A stretch of 64,000 nt of DNA from DASRHK01 sp963776465 (GTDB lineage: Bacteria > Pseudomonadota > Gammaproteobacteria > Nevskiales > Nevskiaceae). Both the position numbers and the translations under genes were made by a program. Under the pieces are notes generated by a model. It searched no databases. It was not told the origin of the DNA and saw only the letters and a list, made by a program, of their open reading frames with translations. The first letter of the stretch is position 1. Each line of letters begins with the position of its first letter. This document shows, piece by piece, positions 19,521 through 27,976 of the stretch. The stretch spans positions 2,976,001-3,040,000 of the forward strand of contig CAVZMV010000002.1 of NCBI GenBank assembly GCA_963776465.1, read 5' to 3'.

Positions 19521-20144
19521 TCACGACCTCTTCCGCTTCGGCCTCTCCCATCCCTCATGCCATCCAGCCTGCTTAGCCTTGCGCCAGTCGCGAGTTTTGC
19601 CGCCGACATAGGGTGAGGTAGCCAACTTGCCAACCACGCCTTCCATGCGCATTTCTGAGGCTGCAGCGAACAATTCTTTGCCAGTCCGCTCTACGTGGGC
19701 CACGAATCCAATACCAAGGGCCTTCTTCGGGATCAGATTCCTGAGCTTTGCCTTGCGCTCCACGAGGGACAAAGCCCGTAGGTCCTTCCCATCGAGAGCA
19801 AGAAGATCGAAGGCGTAGAGCACCACGTTGGCCACCCTCTTCCGCCTTGGCCTTGCCAAGCCCCTCAAAGCTTCGAAGTCAGGGATACCCTTCTCATCCA
19901 CGACGCAGACCTCACCGTCGAGGATGAAGTCGAGATGAGGGAGAGCAGCAAGGGCGTCAACGACCTCGGGAAACCATTCAGTCGCGTCTTTGCCTTTCTT
20001 GGAGATGAGGGTTACGTCGGTGCCGTGCTTACCGCAGATCATGCGGTAGCCATCAAATTTGAGTTCGTAGACCCATTCCGGCTTACTAAAAGCCGGTGCG
20101 AGGCTCGGCTCCATCGGCTTGATGTCTCTGACGGTGATTGCCAT
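19521..20144 (-). CDS. Minimal ATP-dependent DNA ligase (adenylation domain only)
   Basis: Seals DNA nicks through an enzyme-AMP intermediate. The 207 residues carry the nucleotidyltransferase motifs in order: motif I ELKFDGYR with adenylated lysine K29, motif III ILDGEVCVVD (about 74-83), LYAFDLLALDG (about 109-119), motif IV MEGVVGK (167-173) and motif V-like DWRKAKQ (187-193). It is closest in style to the ligase domain of LigD-type NHEJ enzymes. The OB-fold domain that normally follows is absent; the chain ends in a basic tail. No Ku gene is present. It starts 4 bp after the Lys-rich gene, so the two form an operon. Confidence 0.87.
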   Translation of the reverse strand: MAITVRDIKPMEPSLAPAFSKPEWVYELKFDGYRMICGKHGTDVTLISKKGKDATEWFPEVVDALAALPHLDFILDGEVCVVDEKGIPDFEALRGLARPRRKRVANVVLYAFDLLALDGKDLRALSLVERKAKLRNLIPKKALGIGFVAHVERTGKELFAAASEMRMEGVVGKLATSPYVGGKTRDWRKAKQAGWHEGWERPKRKRS

Positions 20145-20148
20145 CCCG

Positions 20149-20385
20149 CTAGTTTCGCGCCTTCCGGGTCGATGCCTTCTTTGGCTTCTTTGGTCGATCT
20201 TTGGGCTTCTTTGATGCCTTCTTTGGCTGCTCCTTGGCCTTCTTTGAACCCTTCCCGCTCACCCGCTCAGGCAGCTTTGACCCACCCGTTTCACGATTCC
20301 ATTCCTCGAACGTCTCGGGTTTGATCTTTCCCTCAACCAGCAGTGCCGCGAACTTCCGACGCTGCGCTTTGCTCTTGAACGGCAT
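20149..20385 (-). CDS. Small lysine-rich protein next to DNA ligase
   Basis: A 78-residue protein starting MPFKSKAQRRKFAALLVEGK, an N-terminal pattern seen in small phage and plasmid proteins. It is followed by a Glu/Gly section and a tail that is almost entirely Lys/Pro/Ala/Ser (KKASKKPKDRPKKPKKASTRK), like a histone H1 tail. The start was chosen for its GAGG ribosome-binding site; the frame is open further up. Likely a nucleic-acid-binding protein; a helper role for the ligase is inferred only from the 4 bp spacing. Confidence 0.7.
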   Translation of the reverse strand: MPFKSKAQRRKFAALLVEGKIKPETFEEWNRETGGSKLPERVSGKGSKKAKEQPKKASKKPKDRPKKPKKASTRKARN

Positions 20386-20576
20386 GGGACCGCCTCTGCT
20401 GCGGGTGTGTATCCCTTTGAGTGGTCGGGCGAGTCTTGAGTGCCATCGTGCGCTGAAGCTCGTCCGGTGAGCCAGCAGAGACATAGCCTGCGTCACAAGC
20501 CGACGCTTAGCACGGTCGCATCATCCAAAACTAGTCTCATTGACTCGTAGAGTATTCGAGGGTCTAGCCTCGACAG

Positions 20577-21107
20577 ATGTCAGTCATCACCCGCTTCAAC
20601 AAGTTGACCTTGTCAGCCTTCTTTCGTGAAGTGCATGCGTTATGCGGCGAACTCTTTGAGGGAAGGAAGCGGACACCAGCCGAGCGTGCCGATCTTGTCG
20701 AACGCACGAAGCATCTGATCAGCGAGTTTTGCGAACGCTACGAGCCGACAATGGGACCTGAGTCGCGATGGTCAAGTGACCACTACCAGACGCACCACTT
20801 GGAATTCCGGACCCAGAGTTTCTTGGATTTCTACGAGTCCAATGCTCGACACGAGCGATGGCGGACGTATCGACGTGCGGTGGAATGGGTCTTCGGCGAC
20901 GGCAATCGCGAGGACGCTGAGTTGTGGGATCGCGAGGTAGTTCGGCACGACATCTTGGCTGGCAATCGATCTTGCGTTGCACAAGCCAGCGATGAGGGGT
21001 TGCGTCAGCAGATCGAGGCTCTGGAAGCCGAGTGGCACCGTCGCTATCCGCATGGTCGAGTGGAGCACGGCTTAAAGACCGGTTCACAGGCAAGTCCAAG
21101 CCTTTAG
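20577..21107 (+). CDS. Hypothetical protein heading the 20.6-24.3 kb run
   Basis: A 176-residue soluble protein of unknown function. It is rich in charged and aromatic residues (SRWSSDHYQTHHLEFRTQSF, ERWRTYRRAVEWVFGDGN) with a predicted all-alpha character and no signal peptide, membrane helix or catalytic motif. It starts 80 bp after the end of the preceding non-coding stretch and ends 9 bp before the SRAP gene, so it opens a closely spaced plus-strand run and is probably co-expressed with it. Confidence 0.65.
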   Translation: MSVITRFNKLTLSAFFREVHALCGELFEGRKRTPAERADLVERTKHLISEFCERYEPTMGPESRWSSDHYQTHHLEFRTQSFLDFYESNARHERWRTYRRAVEWVFGDGNREDAELWDREVVRHDILAGNRSCVAQASDEGLRQQIEALEAEWHRRYPHGRVEHGLKTGSQASPSL

Positions 21108-21116
21108 GATGTGGCC

Positions 21117-22076
21117 ATGTGCTACTCGGCTTTGGTAAAGCAAGACTGGAAACGTCTTGAGCGGACGTTCGGTGCTCGTGCGGACCTTGCGAGTTTCGAA
21201 CGCCTTTTCGTCAGGCGGTTAGAAGACGCCACTATCCGCATCCCCAAGGGCATGGAGCTTGGCTTTCACGATCCGGTTACCGCTCAAGAGCAACGCATCT
21301 ACGACGCGATTGCGGCTTTCCACTCCCAGCGCACCCGGCACCTTGAAGAAGGTCTCTTTGCGCAGAAGAAGCGGCTTGGTGACGCGGAACGGAAGTTACA
21401 GGTGCGTCAAACCAAGGCTGCTCGCGACAGTCAGCGCATCGCCTCGGACAAGGTGCAGTGGCATCTCTCAAAGCTGGCTGAAATCAGGCGCACTGAGCTT
21501 GATCCCGAGGACGGTCGCATCTTCCCTTTCTGGTATGCCCCTGTCGTGATCGCAGAAGGCAGCGAGCTTGTCATCAAGCCAATGAGGTATCACTGCCGTC
21601 CTGCCGGGAAGCCTGCGTCCTACGACCGCAGGTTTGAGGGCTGCTACAACGCTCGTCGTGACAACCTGACTGGCTTCTGGAAGCACCAGTTCACGAGTCA
21701 CCACGCCATCGTTGCCATCACGGGCTTCTACGAAAACGTAGCCCAGCATGATTTTGAGAAACGACAGCTACAACCGGGTGAGAAGGAGCGAAACGTCGTG
21801 CTGCAGTTTTTACCGAAACCCGAACGTGAAATGCACATTGCTTGCCTTTGGAGTCACTGGTCAGAAACCGGCAGTCCAGACCTAGACTCGTTCGCAGCGA
21901 TCACCGATGAGCCACCACCGGAGATTGCAGCCGCTGGACATGATCGGTGTGTGATTCCGCTGACGCAGGAAGGTGCTCGACGCTGGCTCTCACCTGCAGG
22001 ATCGACCGCGGCACAGCTTGATCAGCTACTGGACGACCGAGAGCGTCCTTACTACGAACACCGGTTGGCAGCTTGA
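21117..22076 (+). CDS. SRAP/HMCES-like abasic-site-shielding protein
   Basis: SRAP proteins (YedK in E. coli, HMCES in humans) form a thiazolidine crosslink between Cys2 and abasic sites in single-stranded DNA. A GTG lies 6 bp upstream, but the ATG here places cysteine at position 2 after Met (MCYS), which the chemistry requires, so this start is preferred. The other active-site residues are present: N178 in CYNARRDN, E206 in GFYEN and H275 in AAGHDRCVIPL. At 319 residues it is longer than YedK because of a charged helical insert at about 55-125. It is 3 bp from the DUF4238 gene. Confidence 0.88.
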   Translation: MCYSALVKQDWKRLERTFGARADLASFERLFVRRLEDATIRIPKGMELGFHDPVTAQEQRIYDAIAAFHSQRTRHLEEGLFAQKKRLGDAERKLQVRQTKAARDSQRIASDKVQWHLSKLAEIRRTELDPEDGRIFPFWYAPVVIAEGSELVIKPMRYHCRPAGKPASYDRRFEGCYNARRDNLTGFWKHQFTSHHAIVAITGFYENVAQHDFEKRQLQPGEKERNVVLQFLPKPEREMHIACLWSHWSETGSPDLDSFAAITDEPPPEIAAAGHDRCVIPLTQEGARRWLSPAGSTAAQLDQLLDDRERPYYEHRLAA

Positions 22077-22079
22077 TCC

Positions 22080-23036
22080 ATGCCTACCGAAGCCCGACAT
22101 CATCACTACCTTCCTCAGTGCTACCTAAAGCGATTCACTCGCGACGGAACGCGTGACTCCCAGCTTCATACGTGGGACTTCAAACAGAAAAGGAGATTCC
22201 TGACTTCGCCTCGCAACGTCGGTGGTGAACGCGACTTCAACCGTGTCCAGATACCCGGTGTCGCACCCGATGCTATCGAGACCGCCATGAGCAGGCTTGA
22301 AGGTCACTTCGATCAAGCGTTAACCAGTTTCGCCGCCAATCCGAAATGGGATGACGACGACAAGCTCAAGAACTGGATTTTCAACTTGATGGCATTGCTG
22401 GTGGTCCGTTCACCGCAGACGCGTGAGAATCGTGGAGAGTTCATCAAACATACCGCGAGGCTCATGATGGACAACGTCCTGTCCTCTGAAGATGTATGGA
22501 ACCGCGTCAGTAAAGCAGCACGCGAGGTTGGCGATCCAGAGATTAGCTACGAACAGGCGAAGCTGTTTCAGGAACCGGGAAACTACGAGATTTCAATTCC
22601 CAACGAACGTCATATCGTGGATGAGTCCAACTTGATCGACGCTGTGCTCCCATGTCTGGCGCGGCGACGATGGACCCGGTTGATCACCAGTCCACAAACG
22701 GGACTGTTCGTTACGACAGACAACCCTGTCGTGCTCATGTGGGACAGCCCTGACAAGGTGCCACCGCTCTATCGCGACAGTCCGGGTTTCGGCAGGCTGA
22801 ATACGACGGTCCATTTCGCCATCTCGCCGACTCTTGCCATCTTTGGCACCTTTCATGATGAGGAACGCACCATCGCCTGCACGTCCGAATTAGTTTCGCT
22901 CTTCAATTCAAAGCTTTTGTATCAGAGCTACGGGCGGGTCTTTTCGTCTACATCGTCAATTCGACTTCCCGCAGACGCAAACACCACGAATGATTTAGGC
23001 GAGGCGGAAGTATTCGCCAGTTGGAGTAATGACTAA
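22080..23036 (+). CDS. DUF4238 domain protein
   Basis: A 318-residue cytosolic protein with the family hallmark HHYLPQCYLKRFT at residues 7-19, and later the conserved ITSPQTGLFVTTDNPVVL segment near 202. DUF4238 (PF14022) proteins have no proven function but are common in mobile elements and defence-rich regions. It is packed 3 bp behind the SRAP gene and overlaps the next gene by 8 bp, so all three are likely translated from one message. Confidence 0.85.
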   Translation: MPTEARHHHYLPQCYLKRFTRDGTRDSQLHTWDFKQKRRFLTSPRNVGGERDFNRVQIPGVAPDAIETAMSRLEGHFDQALTSFAANPKWDDDDKLKNWIFNLMALLVVRSPQTRENRGEFIKHTARLMMDNVLSSEDVWNRVSKAAREVGDPEISYEQAKLFQEPGNYEISIPNERHIVDESNLIDAVLPCLARRRWTRLITSPQTGLFVTTDNPVVLMWDSPDKVPPLYRDSPGFGRLNTTVHFAISPTLAIFGTFHDEERTIACTSELVSLFNSKLLYQSYGRVFSSTSSIRLPADANTTNDLGEAEVFASWSND

Positions 23037-23577
23037 AGTCGACCACATAAGACTTAGCGCACTGGTGCTGATCGCGCTCGTAACGACCCGCGTTTGGGGC
23101 ACCGACCTCACTGCCGGTTTCTCTCCCGGCGTCTCAGGTCCCACTGCTGAATCAGTTGTTCTCCAAGCGATCAATGGCTCGAAGAAGAGCATCCACCTTG
23201 CCGCTTACAGCTTCACGAGTAAGCCGATTGCGGAAGCTCTCGTGGCCGCACACAAACGTGGCGTAGAAGTGAAGGCACTTCTCGACAAGAGCAACAAGGC
23301 GAAGGCTGGAAAGCAGAATTACAGCGGTGCTCAGTTCCTTGCGAACATGGGAATCGAAACGCGCATCAACAGCCGTTATGCGATTCAGCACAATAAGTTC
23401 ATGGTCATCGACGGCACGAGTGTCGAGACCGGCTCATTCAACTACACCACTGCTGCTGCAAAACGAAATGCTGAGAATGCGCTGCTGATCACGGACGCAC
23501 CTGACCTCGCGAAGAACTATGAGCGCGAGTGGCAGCGGCTGTGGGACGAGTCTGATCCATTGGCTAATCGCTACTAA
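23029..23577 (+). CDS. Periplasmic phospholipase D-like nuclease (Nuc family)
   Basis: A 182-residue protein with a signal peptide (cleavage likely after VWG) and one HKD motif: H121-x-K123-x4-D128 in HNKFMVIDG, followed by GSFNYT. A single HKD per chain means the active site forms in a homodimer, as in the plasmid endonuclease Nuc of pKM101. Such enzymes degrade DNA non-specifically in the periplasm. The 8 bp overlap with the DUF4238 gene and a 2 bp gap to the HEPN gene place it in the middle of the operon. Confidence 0.9.
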   Translation: MTKVDHIRLSALVLIALVTTRVWGTDLTAGFSPGVSGPTAESVVLQAINGSKKSIHLAAYSFTSKPIAEALVAAHKRGVEVKALLDKSNKAKAGKQNYSGAQFLANMGIETRINSRYAIQHNKFMVIDGTSVETGSFNYTTAAAKRNAENALLITDAPDLAKNYEREWQRLWDESDPLANRY

Positions 23578-23579
23578 CA

Positions 23580-24296
23580 ATGGCTGAGACAGCGTCGGCA
23601 CCGGCATTGGCGACTGAGCGATTGCTTGACGTTCTCGATCACGAAGCTCGCACCGCAGCGAATGCCTATTGGACTTGGCGTCACCTGAACTCAATAGCGA
23701 CGGAAGACAAGACTGCCTATTCGGCACTCAATCGCAATGCGCGAACATGGAACATAGTCATGCATTCGTTACAGGAGACATTCCTGTTGACCTTGGGCCG
23801 TCTTTTTGACACTGACGGAGATGCCTTCTCCGTTCACTCCGCACTCAAGAGTTGCATACGACAGATAGACGATTTCAAGAAGCCCGCACTGGAAGAGCGC
23901 AAGCGGCGAACGTCGAAGGGACCATTTCATTGGGTTGCTGGATACGTGGCTGCTGCATACGAGGTTAGCGAGGCTGACCTGCATCAGCTAAAGCCAGCCA
24001 TTGCGGAAGGCCGCAAGCTATATGACACCGTGTATCGCTGCATTAGAAACAAGGTCATTGCCCACACAGATCAAGCAACGATCGACGCGGCTCATGAACT
24101 TTACGAACGAACGTCATTGCGAGAGATAGAACGCCTCCTTCTTTTGCCGCACCAAGTGCATGGAGTCCTTTCGCAACTTCTCTGGAATGGACGCCTTACT
24201 TCGCTCGATGACCATAGAGACAGTGTCGAGACGCTTACTCGACAAGACGTAAACTCGCTCTACGAGGCCCTTAAGAACGATGTCGATGAGAGTTAG
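23580..24296 (+). CDS. AbiU2-type HEPN domain protein
   Basis: A 238-residue all-helical protein resembling the HEPN domain of the phage-abortive protein AbiU2. The catalytic HEPN signature is intact: R156-N157-x4-H162 (RNKVIAH), preceded by the LYDTVYRCI helix. An early Asn/Asp-rich helix pair (NIVMHSLQETFLLTLGRLFD) matches the same fold. HEPN proteins with RNxxxxH are usually RNases that act as toxins in phage defence. No MNT-type antitoxin follows. It closes the tightly packed part of the run, only 2 bp after the nuclease gene. Confidence 0.75.
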   Translation: MAETASAPALATERLLDVLDHEARTAANAYWTWRHLNSIATEDKTAYSALNRNARTWNIVMHSLQETFLLTLGRLFDTDGDAFSVHSALKSCIRQIDDFKKPALEERKRRTSKGPFHWVAGYVAAAYEVSEADLHQLKPAIAEGRKLYDTVYRCIRNKVIAHTDQATIDAAHELYERTSLREIERLLLLPHQVHGVLSQLLWNGRLTSLDDHRDSVETLTRQDVNSLYEALKNDVDES

Positions 24297-24452
24297 GCCG
24301 CGATGCCAGATGCGCCCTAACCCTGCGAGGCTGGATAGCCTCGGCGGATAACGTCCATCGCACTGAAGCAGATACACCTTATGGTGACCACTCGGTCAGG
24401 TCCCGTCACGCAGCGTGCTTGCTAGTCTTCCAAGACCACTTCGGGAAATGAC

Positions 24453-24725
24453 ATGCATACGCACGCCGCGCTCCCACAAATCTGCGATGACTGCCTGACC
24501 GCCTTTCTATCACTCGTGGAGACGCGAGCAGCCGCAGGTGCTTTCGAAATGGTCTGTTGGTGCGAACATCACAAGACACTTGCCGAGGTCAGCGTGCGCG
24601 ACGGCCACATTCAGTCTTGGATGATGGACTCACCGCTATCTGAGAGACAGGCACGGCAACGACTTATTTGCTGCGATGAGACAGAGGACTTGCAGCCGCA
24701 TCCTTGCTACGAACAAATACATTGA
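24453..24725 (+). CDS. Small cysteine/histidine-rich protein
   Basis: Ninety residues with paired ligands that could bind zinc: CDDC (residues 11-14) and CWCEHH (about 36-41), plus CC and a final C. It is not similar to a protein family I can name. It stands between the AbiU2-type gene (156 bp upstream) and the second HEPN-like gene (64 bp downstream), on the same strand. It may be real, but composition and length leave doubt. Confidence 0.45.
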   Translation: MHTHAALPQICDDCLTAFLSLVETRAAAGAFEMVCWCEHHKTLAEVSVRDGHIQSWMMDSPLSERQARQRLICCDETEDLQPHPCYEQIH

Positions 24726-24789
24726 CCTGAGTTCTCTACTCATTACGTCGATACACTTCGACTCTTCTGCGAAAACCACAGGGCTACCA

Positions 24790-25368
24790 ATGACTGCCGC
24801 CATCGATGCGCTTGAGGAAGCCGAATACATGGTTGAACGCGCCTCCGGTTTTTCGGGAGACCTTGTGGAAGACGCTATGCGTGCAAGGATCGGAGAGTTA
24901 ATTACACGATGGAGCTTCATCGAGTTCCAACTGAAGGTCGTCGTCCGCGAGGGTTTCGCAATCGATTGGGCGCGAACGCTGACACTCACGCATGCGAAAG
25001 ACGTCCGAGCACTGTGTCAGTTAGTCAGCAATCTCATCGCCACTGATCACTGGATCGCCTCAGAGCCTGTCCGCACTGAGCTTGCAGGTGTGGTTGCAAC
25101 AATCGGTAGGAATACAAACGGCAGGAACGACTATGCAGCGCATGCCGTCTACGGCATACCCTCGAAGGGACCACATACAGGACGAATGTGCCGTTATCTC
25201 CACAAGGAACTTCGACACAAGATCGAACCACAATTCGTTCCCGTGACGCTCAAAGACCTTGAGAAGAAGTGCAAAGCCGCCAAGAACCTCGGTGCACTAG
25301 TGCAGAACGCCACCGTGCATTTGAAGGATTGGAAGAAGTCAGTTCGACTGCGCTTACCGAAGAGATAA
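24790..25368 (+). CDS. Second HEPN-like helical protein
   Basis: A 192-residue protein of unknown family. The central segment GRNTNGRNDYAAHAVYG contains R112-N113-x4-H118 (RNDYAAH), the same catalytic spacing as HEPN RNases. An earlier helix RWSFIEFQLKVVV fits the paired helix of that fold. The C-terminal third is basic (KKCKAAKNL, KKSVRLRLPKR). The ATG was chosen because the longer upstream frame overlaps the preceding gene. It ends 14 bp before the next helical protein. Assignment rests on motif and helical pattern only. Confidence 0.6.
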   Translation: MTAAIDALEEAEYMVERASGFSGDLVEDAMRARIGELITRWSFIEFQLKVVVREGFAIDWARTLTLTHAKDVRALCQLVSNLIATDHWIASEPVRTELAGVVATIGRNTNGRNDYAAHAVYGIPSKGPHTGRMCRYLHKELRHKIEPQFVPVTLKDLEKKCKAAKNLGALVQNATVHLKDWKKSVRLRLPKR

Positions 25369-25382
25369 AGGTCTGCCTTCTC

Positions 25383-26234
25383 ATGACTGATGCGGAAGAT
25401 GATTCAAGCCGACGCTACACCGAAGCCTTAGGGGATTTGCAGCTTCTGACCAAGCATGCCCATGCAGTGTCGGCATCAATAGCGAACAAGGAGACCAACG
25501 AGGAAGTCTGCTACTACGCGTCTATCGTTCTCTCGAAGATGGTGTCACACGCGATTACACTCACACGGATTCTGCCCACGACACTTGCCCTGTCACGCGA
25601 CAGCAGTGCTGCACAGTGGGACATTTCGTCTGTCTGTTGCCTGTCTCGTGCGATTCTTGAGGCCAATGATGTGCTCGCGTATTTGGCCGATTCCAAAGGT
25701 GGTCAGGACGTGAGGCTCATTCGGCTACAAGTCTGGCAACTTCACGATCTAGAACGGCGAGTCCAAATGCTGGAATCGATCGGATCATCTGATCCGCAAG
25801 TAGACGTGCTAAGGAAGTCCGCCGCGAACATACGCGCCACAATATTGACTTCAAAGGCCATTGACTCGATTGAGGCCAGTCACGTTGGCAAGATTCGAAA
25901 AGGCAACTCTCCTGATTTCCTTTTGCACATGGAGGAACGTTGCAGGAGAGCCGGCATCAACCACAGCCACTACATAGGCGCGAAGATGTTTCTCTCGGCC
26001 TATGTGCATTCGTTCCCCTTCGCGCTGCATCAGCTTGTGCACTTTCGAGCGGGTGATGCGCGTAGTCTCGTAGTGCTATCGGTTCCCGTGAGGTATGCCC
26101 TTACCTACCTCGCGAAGGGATTGAAACTGTTAGAACCCATCTTTGCTACCGGGTTGCCAAGTCCCGATATGGCTACGCAACGGGTGATTTCTATTTGGGC
26201 TGGCATCGCGGAAGCGGGCGTCAGTGTGTTTTAG
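25383..26234 (+). CDS. All-helical protein of unknown function (DUF5677-like)
   Basis: A 283-residue, almost wholly alpha-helical protein without signal peptide. The segment SSVCCLSRAILEANDVLAYLAD and the later YIGAKMFLSAYVHSFPFALHQL resemble the pattern of DUF5677-type proteins, which are seen in defence neighbourhoods and are thought to be HEPN relatives. A canonical RNxxxxH is not present, so if it is related it would be non-catalytic. It sits 14 bp after the second HEPN-like gene, suggesting a two-gene module. Confidence 0.55.
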   Translation: MTDAEDDSSRRYTEALGDLQLLTKHAHAVSASIANKETNEEVCYYASIVLSKMVSHAITLTRILPTTLALSRDSSAAQWDISSVCCLSRAILEANDVLAYLADSKGGQDVRLIRLQVWQLHDLERRVQMLESIGSSDPQVDVLRKSAANIRATILTSKAIDSIEASHVGKIRKGNSPDFLLHMEERCRRAGINHSHYIGAKMFLSAYVHSFPFALHQLVHFRAGDARSLVVLSVPVRYALTYLAKGLKLLEPIFATGLPSPDMATQRVISIWAGIAEAGVSVF

Positions 26235-26277
26235 CGTGAGTGCCTATGGCCGATCACGCGAGAGTCTTCGACTTGGA

Positions 26278-27600
26278 ATGAAGAGTAGATCGACAGTGAT
26301 CTATAGACAGTTGTCACTTCGATGGACGAACGCAGTCACCGACGCGAGGTTCGTCGTTGCGCTCGCCTTGCTCATCATCAACGACTCAATACTCAAGCAG
26401 GCGATTCCCGGGTTGGTGACCGGGAAGCTTTCCGACATTGCTGGCTTGTTCATCGTTGGTCGCATGGCGGTCGCCGCTTTGCCACATCACCGCTGGAAAG
26501 GCTTGGCACTCGTTGCAAGTGTATTCGTGTGGTGGAAGAGCGAAGCCTCGCAGAGCTTCATCGACTTGCTAACCCAGCACAGCATCTATGTTGGGCGCAT
26601 GGTCGACGTGACCGACCTTTGGGCGTTACTGATTCTGCCGCTCTGTCTAAGGTCGGCCCATAACGTCCAATATCTTTCTCGCTTGCGAACATCAGCGGCG
26701 GTGCTTTCTACCGTTGTGACGACGCTCGCGATCACGGCTACGTCGTCAATCGGAGTGAGGCAAGACTTTGCCGTCGCCTCCCAGCAACCGATTACTCGCG
26801 CAGATGCGGGAACGGTAGCTTCAATCGTTGCCGCCATTGCCAAGGCGCACGACCTTGATCAATGCAACGAGTGTAGAAATAGCAACGAACAGATCGCCTA
26901 TTCTGGTGGCGGCATTCACCTGAGCTACACGTTGCTGACGAAGTCGAAAGGAATCTACTTCCATCTGCTTGGCTCGCGCGGCAACATGCCTGAAGTGCTC
27001 AGAATTAGAAAAGACGTGGAGACGATGCTTGCGCAGCAGATGCCGAGCATGGCGTTTGCAGTCGATGTGGACGGGTCGCTAAGAGATGAGTTTGGGATCG
27101 GCTCTGGATACAAGACTTTCATCTTCTCTCCGCCACCATACTTTCAGGGTCCCTACCCGACGAATCCAATAGCTGGGCAGCCTCAATCCTTCTTTCGCAG
27201 GCAGGAGGGCTTGGTCTCTTGGATCGATCTTTGGACGGTAGACGAGCCTGTGGATGCACAGGGTGTCGAACCATCGAGTTTGAAGTGCGCAGGCGATGCA
27301 TTGGAAGGTCGCAACAATGGACACGCGGTCGTCGCTCGCGAACCGGCTGAAGGGATCGTTGGCGGTGGCACTTACGGAACGCTGATTCGCTACACGACAG
27401 AGCGTGATGGCAAAACTTACCGAGCATTACTTGCCTGCCTAACCCAAGCAACCTTCAACGTGATTATCGTCTTTCGGGAGCCGGTCTCCTTGCCTTCGTC
27501 CGACGCCGAAGGCGTGCTGGCTGCGATCCGGTCGATGGTCTTTCCCGCATGGACATCCGAAGGTCCAAAAGACAACCGCATCAAGTATCCGGCTGGGTGA
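26278..27600 (+). CDS. Membrane protein with GKLSDIAG motif
   Basis: A 440-residue protein. The first 150 residues hold about four membrane helices, with the phrase LLIINDSILKQAIPGLVTGKLSDIAGLFIVGR, a pattern seen in uncharacterised bacterial membrane proteins (N-D-x-x-L-K ... GKLSD-x-AG). After roughly residue 160 it becomes a soluble domain with paired cysteines (DQCNEC) and Gly/Pro-rich stretches, probably periplasmic. An upstream GTG at 26224 overlaps the previous stop and cannot be ruled out as the start. Function unknown. Confidence 0.6.
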   Translation: MKSRSTVIYRQLSLRWTNAVTDARFVVALALLIINDSILKQAIPGLVTGKLSDIAGLFIVGRMAVAALPHHRWKGLALVASVFVWWKSEASQSFIDLLTQHSIYVGRMVDVTDLWALLILPLCLRSAHNVQYLSRLRTSAAVLSTVVTTLAITATSSIGVRQDFAVASQQPITRADAGTVASIVAAIAKAHDLDQCNECRNSNEQIAYSGGGIHLSYTLLTKSKGIYFHLLGSRGNMPEVLRIRKDVETMLAQQMPSMAFAVDVDGSLRDEFGIGSGYKTFIFSPPPYFQGPYPTNPIAGQPQSFFRRQEGLVSWIDLWTVDEPVDAQGVEPSSLKCAGDALEGRNNGHAVVAREPAEGIVGGGTYGTLIRYTTERDGKTYRALLACLTQATFNVIIVFREPVSLPSSDAEGVLAAIRSMVFPAWTSEGPKDNRIKYPAG

Positions 27601-27611
27601 CAGCATCATCG

Positions 27612-27932
27612 ATGCCCATGGATCACCTGCAGCCAAAAAGGCCCGATTTCTGGACGATCACCTTGGCTGTCACCCTCGGAGTCTTCGGTGGAAACATGCT
27701 CACCGATGCTATGCATGCTGCCGAAGCTGCATATGCGCTACAGAAGGTTGGTGACGCTTTCAAGAAGGCGACACAAGATGTTGAGTTGCCCTCACCAGCC
27801 TCGAGTGAGCGGCACCCATCGGGCCATTGGGTTACTGAGATAGTTGAAGGTCAGAGTCGTGAAGCGTGCTTGGCCTACACCCATGGGGTGGCCAACGAGC
27901 AATACCAGAAATGTCGCGATGGGTTCAGGTAG
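27612..27932 (+). CDS. Small single-pass membrane protein
   Basis: A 106-residue protein with one hydrophobic helix near the N-terminus (FWTITLAVTLGVFGGNMLTDA), an amphipathic stretch, and a short C-terminal domain with two cysteines (REACLAYTHG, YQKCRDGF). It begins 11 bp after the preceding membrane-protein gene and is probably co-transcribed. No recognised family. Confidence 0.55.
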   Translation: MPMDHLQPKRPDFWTITLAVTLGVFGGNMLTDAMHAAEAAYALQKVGDAFKKATQDVELPSPASSERHPSGHWVTEIVEGQSREACLAYTHGVANEQYQKCRDGFR

Positions 27933-27976
27933 CGGAAGTGGGTGGCTGATTGAAGCCCCTTCGGGAGGCCACATGA

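Noticed and set aside
20144..20149. Ku protein expected beside a LigD-like ligase.
   Set aside because: The neighbour is a 78-residue Lys-rich protein without the Ku core; no Ku-like sequence exists in the element.
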